A stretch of DNA of 64,000 bases from Paenibacillus cellulositrophicus (GCF_009363095.1 NZ_CP045296.1:186001-250000), one strand, 5' to 3'. Counted from the stretch's first letter, positions 42,720 through 52,209 are shown. Numbers and translations: made by a program. Notes: generated by a model not told the origin, from the letters alone.

Positions 42720-43073
42720 TCATGATGTCGACCTCGGATGGCCACGGCGAGCCATTCCACGCTTCATCCCGTAAATGAGGAGATCAACCGCCGCACCGAT
42801 GATGGCTGCCATGACGATGGAGAGAAGATATGCCGGGAACCGTAAGGGGATAAAGTAGCTGTTCGTTACGAAAGCGTGTTTATCGGACAGCCAGCCCGAA
42901 TACACCGGGTCATGCAGCAAGGCTTCAAGCAAGGGATTCAGCCGGATCAGTATGATGTTGGCCAAGCCCTGTCCGGAGGCATCCAGTATGCAGGTGAGGA
43001 TCATACATAACGTGAGCCCAAAAGAAACGCTTTTTAACAAAGACATCCCCGCCTTCAAACTTGTTCTTGTCAT
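42720..43073 (-). CDS. Small membrane protein, hypothetical
   Basis: A 117-residue protein on the minus strand. Two clear hydrophobic segments are visible, at about residues 12-32 and 78-100, joined by a hydrophilic loop (SGWLSDKHAFVTNSY). No family is recognised. The ribosome site (AGGAT) is weak. It is convergent with the serine hydrolase gene and divergent from the methyltransferase at 43197. Confidence 0.5.
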   Translation of the reverse strand: MTRTSLKAGMSLLKSVSFGLTLCMILTCILDASGQGLANIILIRLNPLLEALLHDPVYSGWLSDKHAFVTNSYFIPLRFPAYLLSIVMAAIIGAAVDLLIYGMKRGMARRGHPRSTS

Positions 43074-43135
43074 TTATAACGCATCCTGCCGTAACTAAGT
43101 TCTATACAGCTTACATAAAGCTGGTTTATTTATAT

Positions 43136-43161
43136 CCAACCATTCTGTTGGTTGGTATAAT
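43136..43161 (+). promoter_or_regulatory. Promoter with operator-like palindrome before the methyltransferase
   Basis: CCAACCA (43136-43142) and TGGTTGG (43149-43155) form a 7-bp inverted repeat that ends at TATAAT (43156-43161). Binding here would block polymerase, as with TetR-type repressors. No matching regulator gene is adjacent. Confidence 0.5.
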
Positions 43162-43196
43162 ATGGTGGAGAAGAGCGAGTCTACGGAGGTGGTTGC

Positions 43197-43919
43197 ATGA
43201 AAGAGAGGGTGCTCGAGGCTTATACCAAGCTCGCCAAGGACTATGAACTGCATACCGATTCGGACAGCGGCGCCAACGCATACTACGAGCGTCCGGCCAT
43301 GCTGGAGCTGCTGCCAACGGATATGTCCGGACTTCATGTCCTTGATGCAGGCTGCGCCGCAGGATGGTATGCCGAGCAGTTCGTTTCCCGCGGGGCATCG
43401 GTATCGGCGATCGATCTCAGCCCTGATATGGTGGAGGCGGCCAAACGGCGAGTCGGCAGTCAAGCGGAGATTCAAGTTCATGATCTAAATGAACCGCTGC
43501 CATACGGTGCGAATAAGTTCGACTTGATTCTCAGTTCGCTAACGCTGCATTACATCGAAGACTGGGATCCCCTGTTCCGTGAGTTTCAGCGGGTATTGAA
43601 GCCTGGAGGAACGTTATTGTTTTCGGTGCATCATCCGTTTATGGACTTTACTGTTTTTAAGAGACCGGATTATTTTGTACGGGAGCTGCTTGTAGACCGG
43701 TGGACGAAGAAAGAGGCAGGCAGCGTTGAAGTGACGTTCTTCCGCAGACCCCTGCAGGATATCGTCAATACGACGTCAAGCTGGTTTGTACTGGACCGGC
43801 TTGTCGAACCAAGGCCGGTTCCCGAGTTTCTGGAGCGGCTGCCGGAGTCGGCCGACTTCTACCAGCGGATTCTGCATCACCCGCATTTTTTAATTGTGAA
43901 AGCCCACAAGCCGGAGTGA
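43197..43919 (+). CDS. Class I SAM-dependent methyltransferase
   Basis: A 240-residue methyltransferase of the Methyltransf_11/UbiE-like group. Motif I is VLDAGCAAGWYAEQF near residue 48, motif II SAIDLSPDMVEAA, and LILSSLTLHYIEDW gives the post-motif. The ribosome site GGAGGTGG precedes the ATG. The substrate is unknown. A palindromic operator overlaps its promoter, suggesting inducible expression. Confidence 0.87.
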   Translation: MKERVLEAYTKLAKDYELHTDSDSGANAYYERPAMLELLPTDMSGLHVLDAGCAAGWYAEQFVSRGASVSAIDLSPDMVEAAKRRVGSQAEIQVHDLNEPLPYGANKFDLILSSLTLHYIEDWDPLFREFQRVLKPGGTLLFSVHHPFMDFTVFKRPDYFVRELLVDRWTKKEAGSVEVTFFRRPLQDIVNTTSSWFVLDRLVEPRPVPEFLERLPESADFYQRILHHPHFLIVKAHKPE

Positions 43920-44024
43920 GAGGGGAAGAGTCGCTGCGGTAGGCAAGAAACAATCGGCATAATTTTACTCTGAGAATGGCTTCATTCCAAAGGCCCTGAC
44001 CGGCCCAAAACGGAGGGTTTGGCA

Positions 44025-44351
44025 ATGATTGTGATCGACCTTATCTTTTTTCTAATGGAGCTGTGTGCACTGGCAGCCTTTTGCCTGTGGGGATTTAAGC
44101 TGGATACCGCCTTGTGGATCCGTATCGTGGCAGGAATAGGTTCGCCGATTGTCGTTGCTGTTTTTTGGGGCATGTATGTCGCACCGAAAGCGACCTTTCC
44201 GGTGACGCTTCCCGTCCGGGCTGTGCTGCAGCTGATCGTATTCGGTCTGGCCGCGGCTGCGCTGTACGGATCAGGTTATCGAACGGCCGCTGTCATTTAT
44301 GCCGCTGTCGTCATCGTCGAGATGATCCTTTCTTACGCGTTGAAAAGATAA
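44025..44351 (+). CDS. YrdB-like small membrane protein (DUF2568)
   Basis: A 108-residue protein with four predicted membrane helices, matching the YrdB/DUF2568 pattern (ELCALAAFCLWGF near residue 10, GSPIVVAVFWGMYVAPKA near 40). Function unknown. ATG 44025 follows GGAGGG; a TTG two codons upstream is less likely. It lies alone between the methyltransferase and the thiamine operon. Confidence 0.72.
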   Translation: MIVIDLIFFLMELCALAAFCLWGFKLDTALWIRIVAGIGSPIVVAVFWGMYVAPKATFPVTLPVRAVLQLIVFGLAAAALYGSGYRTAAVIYAAVVIVEMILSYALKR

Positions 44352-44428
44352 ACACTTGAAGGTGGAAGGAGATCCGCATAAACGATCGACAAGCTTTTTC
44401 CCGGTATCCCGCCAGCAGGTTTTTTTGT

Positions 44429-44457
44429 TTGACAACACCGGCAAACGGAGCTACAGT
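44429..44457 (+). promoter_or_regulatory. Promoter of the thiamine salvage operon
   Basis: TTGACA (44429-44434) and TACAGT (44452-44457) are separated by 17 bp. Transcription would begin about 27 bases before the TPP riboswitch. Confidence 0.7.
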
Positions 44458-44490
44458 TATTCATGAACTTGTAAAATATCATACGAAAAT

Positions 44491-44580
44491 CCACTAGGGG
44501 AGCTGCGGAGGCAGCTGAGACAAGTGATCGCTTGGACCCTTTGAACCTGATCCGGTTAATACCGGCGGAGGGAAGTGGAG
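44491..44580 (+). ncRNA. TPP riboswitch (THI element)
   Basis: The conserved thi-box runs from CCACTAGGGG to GGAAGTGG. It holds the pyrimidine-binding core GCTGAGA (44514-44520) and the pyrophosphate-sensor arm with ACCCTTTGAACCTGATC followed by GGTTAATACCGGCG. Binding of thiamine pyrophosphate should favour the terminator at 44642-44669 and shut off tenA-thiM-thiD. Confidence 0.97.
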
Positions 44581-44641
44581 CAGGCCTTTACATACGCAAC
44601 TTTCTTGATGAGATCCATTCAGGATGACACTGCAAATAGCG

Positions 44642-44669
44642 GCCGCTCCATTTCGGGGCGGCTTTTTTT
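44642..44669 (+). terminator. Riboswitch-controlled terminator
   Basis: GCCGCTCC (44642-44649) pairs with GGGGCGGC (44655-44662), followed by seven T residues, 60 bases before tenA. This is the expression platform of the TPP riboswitch. Confidence 0.85.
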
Positions 44670-44730
44670 GTGTTGGCTTCCCTGCGCTCGAACATGCGAT
44701 TTTCGTCAAAATTAACGGAGGTGCATTATC

Positions 44731-45429
44731 ATGGCCCGGTTTACCGAAGAATTGAGACACGCGGCAGATCCTATTTATCAAGCGATCTTCAAGCATCCGT
44801 TTGTACGGGGGATTGCGGAAGGTACATTGTCCAAGGAACAGCTGATTCACTATGTGAAGCAGGATTTTGAATATCTGAATGCCTACATCCGGATCTATGG
44901 CATTGCCATATCCCGATGCGATTGCCGGCAGACGACCGCGCTTTTCAACGAACAGATTTCGTTTATTTTGAACAGCGAAACGCATCCCCACCAAAACTTT
45001 TGTGATGTCGCCGGTGTTGCATATGAGGAACTGCAAGGCTATCCGCTGGCTCCATCGGCCAATCATTACATCCGGCATATGCTGAACGTCGCCCACGAAG
45101 GGGGACTAGAAGATATTGTAGCTGCTCTGTTACCTTGCCCGTGGACCTATACGGAAATCGGCCAACGTCTTCTGGAGGAAGTCCAGCCGGAGAAATCCCA
45201 TCCGTTTTATGAATGGATGCACTTTTACGGAGACCGAGAAAGCGGCGTGACGGTGCAGCTGCGGCGGCTGCTCGACGAATGGGCGGAGGGCCTGCCTCCC
45301 GCAAGAAAAAAACGGCTGATGGAGCATTTTCTGACCAGCTGTCAGCTGGAGTACATGTTCTGGGATATGGCGTTTACGCTTGAGGATTGGCCGGTTTCCC
45401 TGGCTGCAGCGGAAGGGGTGGGACGATGA
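44731..45429 (+). CDS. tenA: TenA aminopyrimidine aminohydrolase (thiaminase II)
   Basis: A 232-residue helical enzyme of thiamine salvage. It hydrolyses aminopyrimidines from degraded thiamine to hydroxymethylpyrimidine in the cytosol. The pyrimidine-binding Asp45 lies in [10 protein letters not shown], and the catalytic Cys with the Glu motif is in [14 protein letters not shown] near residue 205. GGAGGTG precedes the ATG. It is the first gene after the riboswitch, and its stop overlaps thiM. Confidence 0.95.
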   Translation: MARFTEELRHAADPIYQAIFKHPFVRGIAEGTLSKEQLIHYVKQDFEYLNAYIRIYGIAISRCDCRQTTALFNEQISFILNSETHPHQNFCDVAGVAYEELQGYPLAPSANHYIRHMLNVAHEGGLEDIVAALLPCPWTYTEIGQRLLEEVQPEKSHPFYEWMHFYGDRESGVTVQLRRLLDEWAEGLPPARKKRLMEHFLTSCQLEYMFWDMAFTLEDWPVSLAAAEGVGR

Positions 45430-46274
45430 CCGCCGATATGTTTCCGTCCCGACTCATCCAGCTTCCTTTACGGATAAAAGAGCAGCGTCCGCTCATTCAC
45501 AACATGACGAATGTGGTCGTGACCAACTTTACGGCCAACGGCCTGCTTGCCCTTGGCGCCTCCCCGGTTATGGCCTATGCCAAAGAGGAGGTGGCCGATA
45601 TGGCTCGGGTCGCCCAAGCCGTCGTTCTGAATCTGGGAACGCTGAGCAGCGAATTGGTGGAAGCGGCGATCATCGCCGGCCGATCGGCAAATGATCATGG
45701 CGTTCCGGTGTTCCTGGATCCCGTCGGCGCGGGAGCGACCGCATTTCGCACGGAGGCTGCGCTGCGAATTTTGCGCGAGGTGCGCGTGTCTCTGGTTCGG
45801 GGCAACGCAGCGGAGGTTGCCTATCTCATTGGAGAATCCGGCGCGATTAAAGGCGTCGACGCAGGGGAGGCCGGGGAGTCTGCTCCTACCGACTTGGCGG
45901 CACGGGCGGCACACCGTCTGGGGACTCTTGTCGCCATTACCGGACAAGAAGATGTGATCACCGACGGAACGAAAGGATACTTGATCCGGGGCGGACATCC
46001 GATGCTGACCCAAGTCACCGGGACCGGCTGCCTGCTGACATCGGTGATCGCCGCTTTTGGAGCGGTCGAATCCGATCTGCTGTCCGCCGGCGCGGCCGCC
46101 TTGGCGTACTACGGTGAAGCGGCCGTTCGGGCATTTGAGCGGGCAGGCATTGAGGGGCCCGGAAGCTTCCAAATCGCTTTCCTCGACGCGTTGTCTGTGA
46201 TGGACCGGCATCCGCTGGAGGAAGGAACCATTACCGCTCTTCTGGAGTCGGCAGGAAGGGGATTTGTGCAATGA
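45426..46274 (+). CDS. thiM: Hydroxyethylthiazole kinase ThiM
   Basis: A 282-residue kinase that phosphorylates 4-methyl-5-(2-hydroxyethyl)thiazole in thiamine salvage. Family motifs are [20 protein letters not shown] near residue 28, [11 protein letters not shown] near 97, RGNAAEV near 126, and the catalytic TGTGCLLT near 206. ATG 45426 overlaps the tenA stop (ATGA), and its stop overlaps the thiD start. A non-optimal ribosome site inside tenA suggests coupling. Confidence 0.95.
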   Translation: MTADMFPSRLIQLPLRIKEQRPLIHNMTNVVVTNFTANGLLALGASPVMAYAKEEVADMARVAQAVVLNLGTLSSELVEAAIIAGRSANDHGVPVFLDPVGAGATAFRTEAALRILREVRVSLVRGNAAEVAYLIGESGAIKGVDAGEAGESAPTDLAARAAHRLGTLVAITGQEDVITDGTKGYLIRGGHPMLTQVTGTGCLLTSVIAAFGAVESDLLSAGAAALAYYGEAAVRAFERAGIEGPGSFQIAFLDALSVMDRHPLEEGTITALLESAGRGFVQ

Positions 46275-47086
46275 GCATCCCGAAAGCATTGACGGTAGCC
46301 GGTTCTGACAGCGGCGGCGGGGCAGGCATCCAGGCGGATATCAAAACGTTCCAGGAGCTCGGCGTATTCGGTATGTCGGCCATTACAGCCATTACCGTTC
46401 AAAACACACTCGGGGTACAAGGCGTATATCCGCTTCCCGCGGCTGCGGCAGCCGAACAAATGGATGCCGTGGGCACCGACCTCGGCGTGGATGCGGTCAA
46501 AACCGGTATGCTGTTCAGCGCGGATATTATTGAGGCCGTCGCAGGACGAATAGCCGCTTTTGGCTGGAGGAATGTGGTCGTCGACCCGGTTATGGTCGCC
46601 AAAGGCGGCGCGCGCCTTCTGCAGCAGGACGCTGTTGACGCGCTGAAGAACAAGCTGCTGCCGCTGGCTGCTGTCGTCACCCCCAACATTCCGGAGGCGG
46701 AAGTGATCGCGGGGATGGCGATCCGGTCGATGGAGGAACGCTGCGAGGCGGCCTACCGCATCGCGGCTTACGGTCCGGCGATGGTTGTGATCAAGGGCGG
46801 ACATGACGAATCGTCTGACAAGGCGGTTGATCTTACTTTCGACGGAAAATCCTTCTCGACCCTGGAAGGAAGTCGGATTGACACGCGTCATACGCATGGA
46901 ACGGGATGCACCTTCTCGGCTGCGATCGCCGCTGAGCTGGCTAAAGGGAACCCGGTCAACGAGGCTGTACGGACAGCCCGTGAATTCATTCAGGCGGCCA
47001 TCGAGAACGCGCTCGGCATTGGCGGCGGGAGCGGTCCGACGAATCATTGGGCCTACCGCAGCCAAAAGGAAGGGGCGGCAAGATAG
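46271..47086 (+). CDS. thiD: HMP/HMP-phosphate kinase ThiD
   Basis: A 271-residue ribokinase-fold enzyme that phosphorylates hydroxymethylpyrimidine twice to give HMP-PP for thiamine assembly. Landmarks are [18 protein letters not shown] at the start, [12 protein letters not shown] near residue 100, and the anion-hole motif [19 protein letters not shown] near 210. It completes a salvage set: TenA gives HMP, ThiD HMP-PP, and ThiM thiazole phosphate. ThiE, which joins them, is not in the window. Confidence 0.95.
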   Translation: MSIPKALTVAGSDSGGGAGIQADIKTFQELGVFGMSAITAITVQNTLGVQGVYPLPAAAAAEQMDAVGTDLGVDAVKTGMLFSADIIEAVAGRIAAFGWRNVVVDPVMVAKGGARLLQQDAVDALKNKLLPLAAVVTPNIPEAEVIAGMAIRSMEERCEAAYRIAAYGPAMVVIKGGHDESSDKAVDLTFDGKSFSTLEGSRIDTRHTHGTGCTFSAAIAAELAKGNPVNEAVRTAREFIQAAIENALGIGGGSGPTNHWAYRSQKEGAAR

Positions 47087-47124
47087 AGGCAGCCGATACC
47101 GGCCTGCTTCACAAGCGATTAGCA

Positions 47125-47149
47125 CCTGTCTATATAGACAGGTTTTTTT
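47125..47149 (+). terminator. Terminator of the thiamine salvage operon
   Basis: CCTGTCT (47125-47131) pairs with AGACAGG (47136-47142), followed by seven T residues. Confidence 0.9.
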
Positions 47150-47277
47150 CTTGGCGATGGCTTCCTTAAGTGGTCGTCGATAGATGGTTTTTTGCACCGA
47201 GCTTCGGTTAGGCTTTGTCCAATTTTTAGTGTTACAATGGTAGAACGATTCCAACGCTAGAAAGGATGTTAACGAAA

Positions 47278-48780
47278 TTGGACCAACTCCTCATCCGTAC
47301 TCATAATGGCCTGATTCAAGGATATGTTCAGAACGGCGTCCGGACTTGGAAGGCGATTCCTTACGCCCAGCCCCCCGTCGGCGAGCGGCGTTTTCGGGAA
47401 CCGCTTCCTGCACGGCCATGGGCAGGCGTCAGATCCGGGGACATGACGGTACCGCTTGCCCCGCAGCGCGTCAACCCCACGGGTGGCGCGTATAGACTGA
47501 AACGGGATCAGATCCCGCAGTCCGAGGACTGCCTGTACGTCAATGTGTGGGCCCCTGACGAGCCGGCACCGCAGCCGCTTCCGGTCATGGTGTGGATCCA
47601 TGGCGGCGCCTTCGTGACGGGCGGCGGCGGACTGCCCATTTATGACGGCTCCGAGCTGGCGCGCCGGGGAGGCTTAATTGTCGTCAGCCTCAGCTACCGG
47701 CTGGGTCCACTCGGTTTTACGCATTTTTCTCCATTTTCCGGAGAGTCCGAAGACGGTTATGTAAGCAACGCCGGTCTGCTGGACCAAATCGAAGCGCTGC
47801 GCTGGGTGAAGCACAACATCGCCGCTTTCGGCGGAGATCCTCAACAGGTGACCGTATTTGGTGAGTCGGCGGGAAGCATGAGCATCGCGGCGCTGCTCGC
47901 AATGCCTGCGGCACAAGGCTTGTTCACCCGGGCGATTATGCAGAGCGGGGCTTCCCAGGCGATCTCGGACTCCCATGGCAGGCTGCTTACGAAGGGACTG
48001 CTGGATATCCTTGGCATTCCTGAAGATCAGCTGGAGCGGCTGCAAGAAGTACCGGCCGAGGATATCCTAAGAGCGGCAGACGAGTTAAAACAGGCGGCGG
48101 GAGCAAGTGCCGTCATGCTGTTCCAGCCGGTCGTCGATGGGGAGCTGCTGCCTGTGATGCCCTTGGATGCGGTGGCTGCCGGTTCCGCAGCCGGCATCGA
48201 GATCATCATTGGTACGAACCGGGATGAGGGGGCGCTTTTTATACCGGAAGGCATGCCTATGCTGACCAAGGAACAGAACGCCCGGGCGTATACAGCGGTA
48301 ACCGGATCGAAGGAAGCGGCGAGCTGGATCGAAGCATATCCGGCCACCGTGGAGGGACAGCGTCAGGCGATGACCGAGCTGTTCTTCTGGAGGTCGACCC
48401 TTCAGTTCGCAGAAGCCCAGATGCCGCATGCGACGGTATGGATGTACCGTTACGATTATGCGATGGTGCCGGGCGATCCGCTGCTGGGAACGGCCTTTCA
48501 TTCCGCCGAAATTCCGTTTGTGTTTAACAATCTCGACTTGCTTGCAGGCGCAGGTATGCCGGTGAACGAAGAGATGAGGAGCGTGGCGGAACGCATGCAG
48601 GAGGCCTGGACGTCTTTTGCCAAGCGCGGACAGCCCTCAACGCCTTCTCTGCCGTGGCCTGCGTACGATGCGGAGGAACGCTGGACGATGGTGTTCGGTG
48701 CAGACAGCGCGGTTACCCGTGATCCGGACGCGGATAAACGGCGGATGCTGACCGGCGGGTCTGACAGAAGAACAACTTAA
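47278..48780 (+). CDS. Type-B carboxylesterase (pNB-esterase-like)
   Basis: A 500-residue alpha/beta-hydrolase of the carboxylesterase type B family, like B. subtilis para-nitrobenzyl esterase. The nucleophile is Ser197 in FGESAGS, the oxyanion hole is IHGGAFVTGGG near 105-115, the acid is in GTNRDEG, and the histidine is in FHSAEIPFVF near 400. TTG 47278 is favoured because AAAGGATG lies upstream; an ATG at 47266 abuts that site with no spacing. No signal peptide, so it is cytosolic. It hydrolyses esters of unknown natural origin. Confidence 0.9.
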   Translation: MDQLLIRTHNGLIQGYVQNGVRTWKAIPYAQPPVGERRFREPLPARPWAGVRSGDMTVPLAPQRVNPTGGAYRLKRDQIPQSEDCLYVNVWAPDEPAPQPLPVMVWIHGGAFVTGGGGLPIYDGSELARRGGLIVVSLSYRLGPLGFTHFSPFSGESEDGYVSNAGLLDQIEALRWVKHNIAAFGGDPQQVTVFGESAGSMSIAALLAMPAAQGLFTRAIMQSGASQAISDSHGRLLTKGLLDILGIPEDQLERLQEVPAEDILRAADELKQAAGASAVMLFQPVVDGELLPVMPLDAVAAGSAAGIEIIIGTNRDEGALFIPEGMPMLTKEQNARAYTAVTGSKEAASWIEAYPATVEGQRQAMTELFFWRSTLQFAEAQMPHATVWMYRYDYAMVPGDPLLGTAFHSAEIPFVFNNLDLLAGAGMPVNEEMRSVAERMQEAWTSFAKRGQPSTPSLPWPAYDAEERWTMVFGADSAVTRDPDADKRRMLTGGSDRRTT

Positions 48781-48792
48781 GCTCCCTATGTC

Positions 48793-48832
48793 AAAAGGTC
48801 ACGCCTGGCAATCCAGGTGTGACCTTTTTTTC
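48793..48832. terminator. Intrinsic terminator after the carboxylesterase
   Basis: A 16-bp stem (AAAAGGTCACGCCTGG at 48793-48808 with CCAGGTGTGACCTTTT) is followed by more T residues. One G-T pair interrupts it. Confidence 0.92.
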
Positions 48833-49015
48833 TTAAACCATGACGGTATTCATAGATGACTAGATTTCGTGCGAAAAAAGCGAGTTTGAATAAAAGGGTA
48901 TCCCGGATGCCGGAACGAAGAATAAGGGAGTGCCGTCCGGCAGTGCAGTAAGCAACGCTGTCGAATTTTGCTGCGGCACAAGTCAAGAAAACAGCTATTG
49001 GAGGGCGAATAGGGC

Positions 49016-50299
49016 ATGAATCCGCGTTTTGAAAGAACGGCAACATTAATGAACGACCGCTTTGGCCTGTTTATTCATTGGGGATTGTATGCGATTCCGG
49101 CCAGAGGCGAATGGGTACGGAGCCAGGAGCGCATCACGAACGAACAGTACCAAGCCTATTTTGAGGAGTTTAATCCGACTCTGTATGATCCGCGTGCATG
49201 GGCCAAGGCGGCCAAAGCGGCAGGACAGCGCTACGCCGTGCTGACGACCAAACATCACGACGGCTTCTGCTTGTTTGACAGCGAGCTGACGGATTATAAA
49301 GCAACGAATACGCCGGCTGGAAGAGACCTGATCCGCGAGTATGTCGATGCGTTTCGCGAAGAGGGGCTGCAGGTCGGTTTCTATTATTCGTTGATCGATT
49401 GGTACCATTCGGATTATCCTGCCTTCGGCGACCGCCAGCACCCGATGCGTGCGGAAGAATCGTACAAGAACCGGGAGGAGCAATTCGACCGGTATTTGGA
49501 GTATATGCACGGACAGGTCCGCGAACTGCTGACCAACTATGGAAAAATCGATATCATGTGGTTCGATTTCTCATATGATGATATGACCGGCGAAAAGTGG
49601 CGCGCCACCGAGCTGATCCGGATGATCCGCTCCCTGCAGCCGGACATCGTCATCGACAACCGCTTGGGCGGCAATATTATGGCGGCGGAGCCGGAGGAAT
49701 ACGCGGGTGACTTCTTCTCGCCTGAACAGATTATTCCGCCGCGCGGCATCGTGAATGACCTGGGCGAGCCGATTCCGTGGGAGGCATGTATCACCCTAAA
49801 CGACCATTGGGGCTACCATGCGACGGACAAAAACTATAAGTCTCCGAGACAGGTCATCCGTGCGCTGGTGGAATGCGTCAGCAAAAACGGCAATTTGCTC
49901 CTGAACGTCGGACCGGACGCCAAAGGGGAAATTCCAAAGGAGTCCCTGGCCATTTTGTCCGTTGTTGGTGAATGGCTGCGCCGGAACGGGGACAGCATTT
50001 ACGGCTGCGGAATTGCGGCGCTTCCCAAGCCAGAGTGGGGGCGGTATACGCAAAAAGGCAATAAGCTGTACGCCCATATTTTTGACCGCGGCATCGGCCC
50101 GATCTACTTCCAGGGACTGAAGGGGAAGATCAAGAAGGCCCGCCTGCTGTCGGACAGCAGCGAGCTGCACGTGGAAACGCCTTGGATGGCCGATCAATAT
50201 TCGGATACGGACAGCGGCGCGTTTATTCACCTGACCGGCGGCGATCTGCCGGATGAACTGGATACGGTCATCGAACTGGAACTGACAGAAGAAATTTAA
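49016..50299 (+). CDS. Alpha-L-fucosidase, GH29
   Basis: A 427-residue GH29 glycosidase that releases alpha-L-fucose. Landmarks are RFGLFIHWGLYAIPARGEW near residue 15, TTKHHDGFCLFDS near 80, and the nucleophile Asp184 in IDIMWFDFS. No signal peptide, so it acts on imported oligosaccharide. The next gene, 24 bp downstream, encodes a sugar isomerase/epimerase-type TIM barrel, and the two probably form an operon. GGAGGGCG precedes the ATG. No transporter is adjacent. Confidence 0.93.
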   Translation: MNPRFERTATLMNDRFGLFIHWGLYAIPARGEWVRSQERITNEQYQAYFEEFNPTLYDPRAWAKAAKAAGQRYAVLTTKHHDGFCLFDSELTDYKATNTPAGRDLIREYVDAFREEGLQVGFYYSLIDWYHSDYPAFGDRQHPMRAEESYKNREEQFDRYLEYMHGQVRELLTNYGKIDIMWFDFSYDDMTGEKWRATELIRMIRSLQPDIVIDNRLGGNIMAAEPEEYAGDFFSPEQIIPPRGIVNDLGEPIPWEACITLNDHWGYHATDKNYKSPRQVIRALVECVSKNGNLLLNVGPDAKGEIPKESLAILSVVGEWLRRNGDSIYGCGIAALPKPEWGRYTQKGNKLYAHIFDRGIGPIYFQGLKGKIKKARLLSDSSELHVETPWMADQYSDTDSGAFIHLTGGDLPDELDTVIELELTEEI

Positions 50300-50323
50300 C
50301 AACAGACCGGAGGGATTGCGCGA

Positions 50324-51196
50324 ATGAAGCCTGGAGTAAGTACATACAGCCTTTTGCAAGCGATTAAGGCGGGAGAGATGACCGTACTGGACGTCATCGA
50401 CTGGATTGCGGAGCAGGGCGGGGAACATATGGAGATCGTACCGTACGGATTTACGCTGGAGGATCAGCCGGAGCTGGCCGATGCGGTTCGTGAGCGGGCC
50501 GCCGCCAAAGGCATCGAGCTGTCTAATTATTCGATGCCGGCCAACTTCGTACAGGATACGCCGGAAGCCTTTGAAGACGAAATTGAACGCATCAAGCGGC
50601 ATGTGGACACCGTTCGCCGATTGGGTATGAAGCATATGCGTCATGACGTGACCGCATTTACGCTGCCGCCGGAGAAGCGGGGCATCGATTATCTCGAAGC
50701 CAACCTGGACCAGATCGTCGAAGGCTGCCGGCGGATCGCCGATTATGCGGCGGGGTTCGGCATCACGACCACCGTCGAGAATCACGGCATGAGCGTTCAG
50801 GCCAGCGACCGTGTTCAGCGCGTGCTGCAGGCCGTGGACCGTCCCAATTTCAAAACGACGCTCGATATCGGCAACTTCCTCTGCGTCGATGAGCAGCCGC
50901 TTGTCGGCGTCAAACGGAATCTCCCTTATGCATCGCTTGTGCACGTAAAGGATTTCTATATCCGTTCGGCGGATCAAAATCCGGGAGGCGGCGCCTGGTT
51001 TCTTACCTCACACGGCAACTATTTGCGGGGAGCTATCTTCGGGCAGGGCGATATCGATGTTCGGCGGGTGCTCCGTTTGATTAAAGAATCCGGCTACGAC
51101 GGATACATTACGCTGGAGTTCGAGGGCATGGAAGAGTGCCGGGAAGGCACGAAGCTTGGCCTTGAAAACCTGAAGCGGATCTGGGACGAAGTCTAA
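50324..51196 (+). CDS. Sugar phosphate isomerase/epimerase-type TIM-barrel protein
   Basis: A 290-residue protein of the xylose-isomerase-like/AP-endonuclease-2 TIM-barrel family. Metal-binding-type segments are TTVENHG near 143, TLDIGNFL near 185, VHVKDFY near 207, and YITLEFEGME near 262. It is the second gene of the fucosidase operon, so it may convert fucose or a fucose-derived sugar; this is inference from context. CGGAGGG precedes the ATG. Confidence 0.86.
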   Translation: MKPGVSTYSLLQAIKAGEMTVLDVIDWIAEQGGEHMEIVPYGFTLEDQPELADAVRERAAAKGIELSNYSMPANFVQDTPEAFEDEIERIKRHVDTVRRLGMKHMRHDVTAFTLPPEKRGIDYLEANLDQIVEGCRRIADYAAGFGITTTVENHGMSVQASDRVQRVLQAVDRPNFKTTLDIGNFLCVDEQPLVGVKRNLPYASLVHVKDFYIRSADQNPGGGAWFLTSHGNYLRGAIFGQGDIDVRRVLRLIKESGYDGYITLEFEGMEECREGTKLGLENLKRIWDEV

Positions 51197-51215
51197 AGCA
51201 CTCCGATAGGGAAGC

Positions 51216-51249
51216 GGCTGCCGGGCCTGCCCGGCAGCCTTGTTTTTTT
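51216..51249 (+). terminator. Terminator of the fucosidase operon
   Basis: GGCTGCCGGG (51216-51225) pairs with CCCGGCAGCC (51230-51239), followed by a T-run. Confidence 0.92.
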
Positions 51250-51284
51250 GCTGAAACGTAATCATTTACTTGGAGGTTGATTGC

Positions 51285-51767
51285 ATGATGATGCCTACGC
51301 ATATCGGAGCCGTCGGAGGCTTTGTTGAGAACGGCCGCGGGGATATTCTCTTGGTCAAGACACGGCACGGCGGATGGGTTTTTCCCGGTGGCCAGGTGGA
51401 GAATGGTGAGAACTTGATGGATGCCCTGACCAGAGAAATCAAGGAAGAGAGCGGCATCGACACCGAAGTGTCGCATCTGATCGGGATTTATTCCAATACG
51501 GGCAGCTACCTGTGGCATGACGGACAAACCCCGGTTCCGACCAAGCTGATGCTGGACTTTGTATGTACACCAACTGGAGGGGAGCTGTGCACATCCGAAG
51601 AGACTTCAGACAGCCGCTGGGTGCCGAAAAGTCAGGTGCTCGACCTCGTAACCGCGCCGGCCATCCGGCTCCGCTATCAGGCTTACCTGGACTTTAGCGG
51701 TAAAATCCATTATATGGAGTACATCACGAAACCGGAATTTGAGGTTAAGATGCGAAGAACGCTTTAA
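51285..51767 (+). CDS. NUDIX hydrolase
   Basis: A 160-residue NUDIX protein. The box GGQVENGENLMDALTREIKE plus ESGI near residues 37-60 matches GX5EX7REUXEEXGU. It hydrolyses a nucleoside diphosphate linked to another group; the exact substrate is open. ATG 51285 is chosen because GGAGG (51272-51276) is eight bases away. The stop overlaps the convergent minus-strand gene by four bases. Confidence 0.88.
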   Translation: MMMPTHIGAVGGFVENGRGDILLVKTRHGGWVFPGGQVENGENLMDALTREIKEESGIDTEVSHLIGIYSNTGSYLWHDGQTPVPTKLMLDFVCTPTGGELCTSEETSDSRWVPKSQVLDLVTAPAIRLRYQAYLDFSGKIHYMEYITKPEFEVKMRRTL

Positions 51768-52138
51768 TCCGAATGTAACGCCCCGGGCTCGGGGCGGGTC
51801 CATTTGACCCATACCCGATAGATGGTTGTTTTATCAATGACGTGCTGCTCGTCGGCAAACACCTCACGCCTGCCGTCACCCGCGGTCTTCGCTTTCATCA
51901 GCTCCCATACCAGGGCGCCGGCGATCTTCGGATCGGCCGTCCGGTACCCGTCATACTCCCAGCCGAGTTTGTTATAGGGTTCGTCCAATGCCCATACTTG
52001 GGCTTCATACATCGAATCAAACGTCATTTCTTCATCGTGCCAAATCAAACCGGACAAGTCGTGCTGCTTCAATCCATTGCCCGTACCTTGGGTTACAAGC
52101 TCGAAAAATGGCTCAGGCTTGTTTCCATCATGCTTCAT
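51764..52138 (-). CDS. Hypothetical protein
   Basis: A 124-residue acidic, tryptophan-rich soluble protein that I do not recognise (SGLIWHDEEMTFDSMYEAQV, YNKLGWEYDGYR, YRVWVKWT near the end). It lies on the minus strand, convergent with the NUDIX gene and 71 bp downstream of the Lrp gene in the same direction. It has good coding character and an ACAGGA ribosome site. Confidence 0.6.
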   Translation of the reverse strand: MKHDGNKPEPFFELVTQGTGNGLKQHDLSGLIWHDEEMTFDSMYEAQVWALDEPYNKLGWEYDGYRTADPKIAGALVWELMKAKTAGDGRREVFADEQHVIDKTTIYRVWVKWTRPEPGALHSD

Positions 52139-52209
52139 GTCCTGTCATCCCCCCAATTATCAATTCAACGAAACGCCGTACTAGCGGTGCATAAGTTTCT
52201 TGCGGATGC

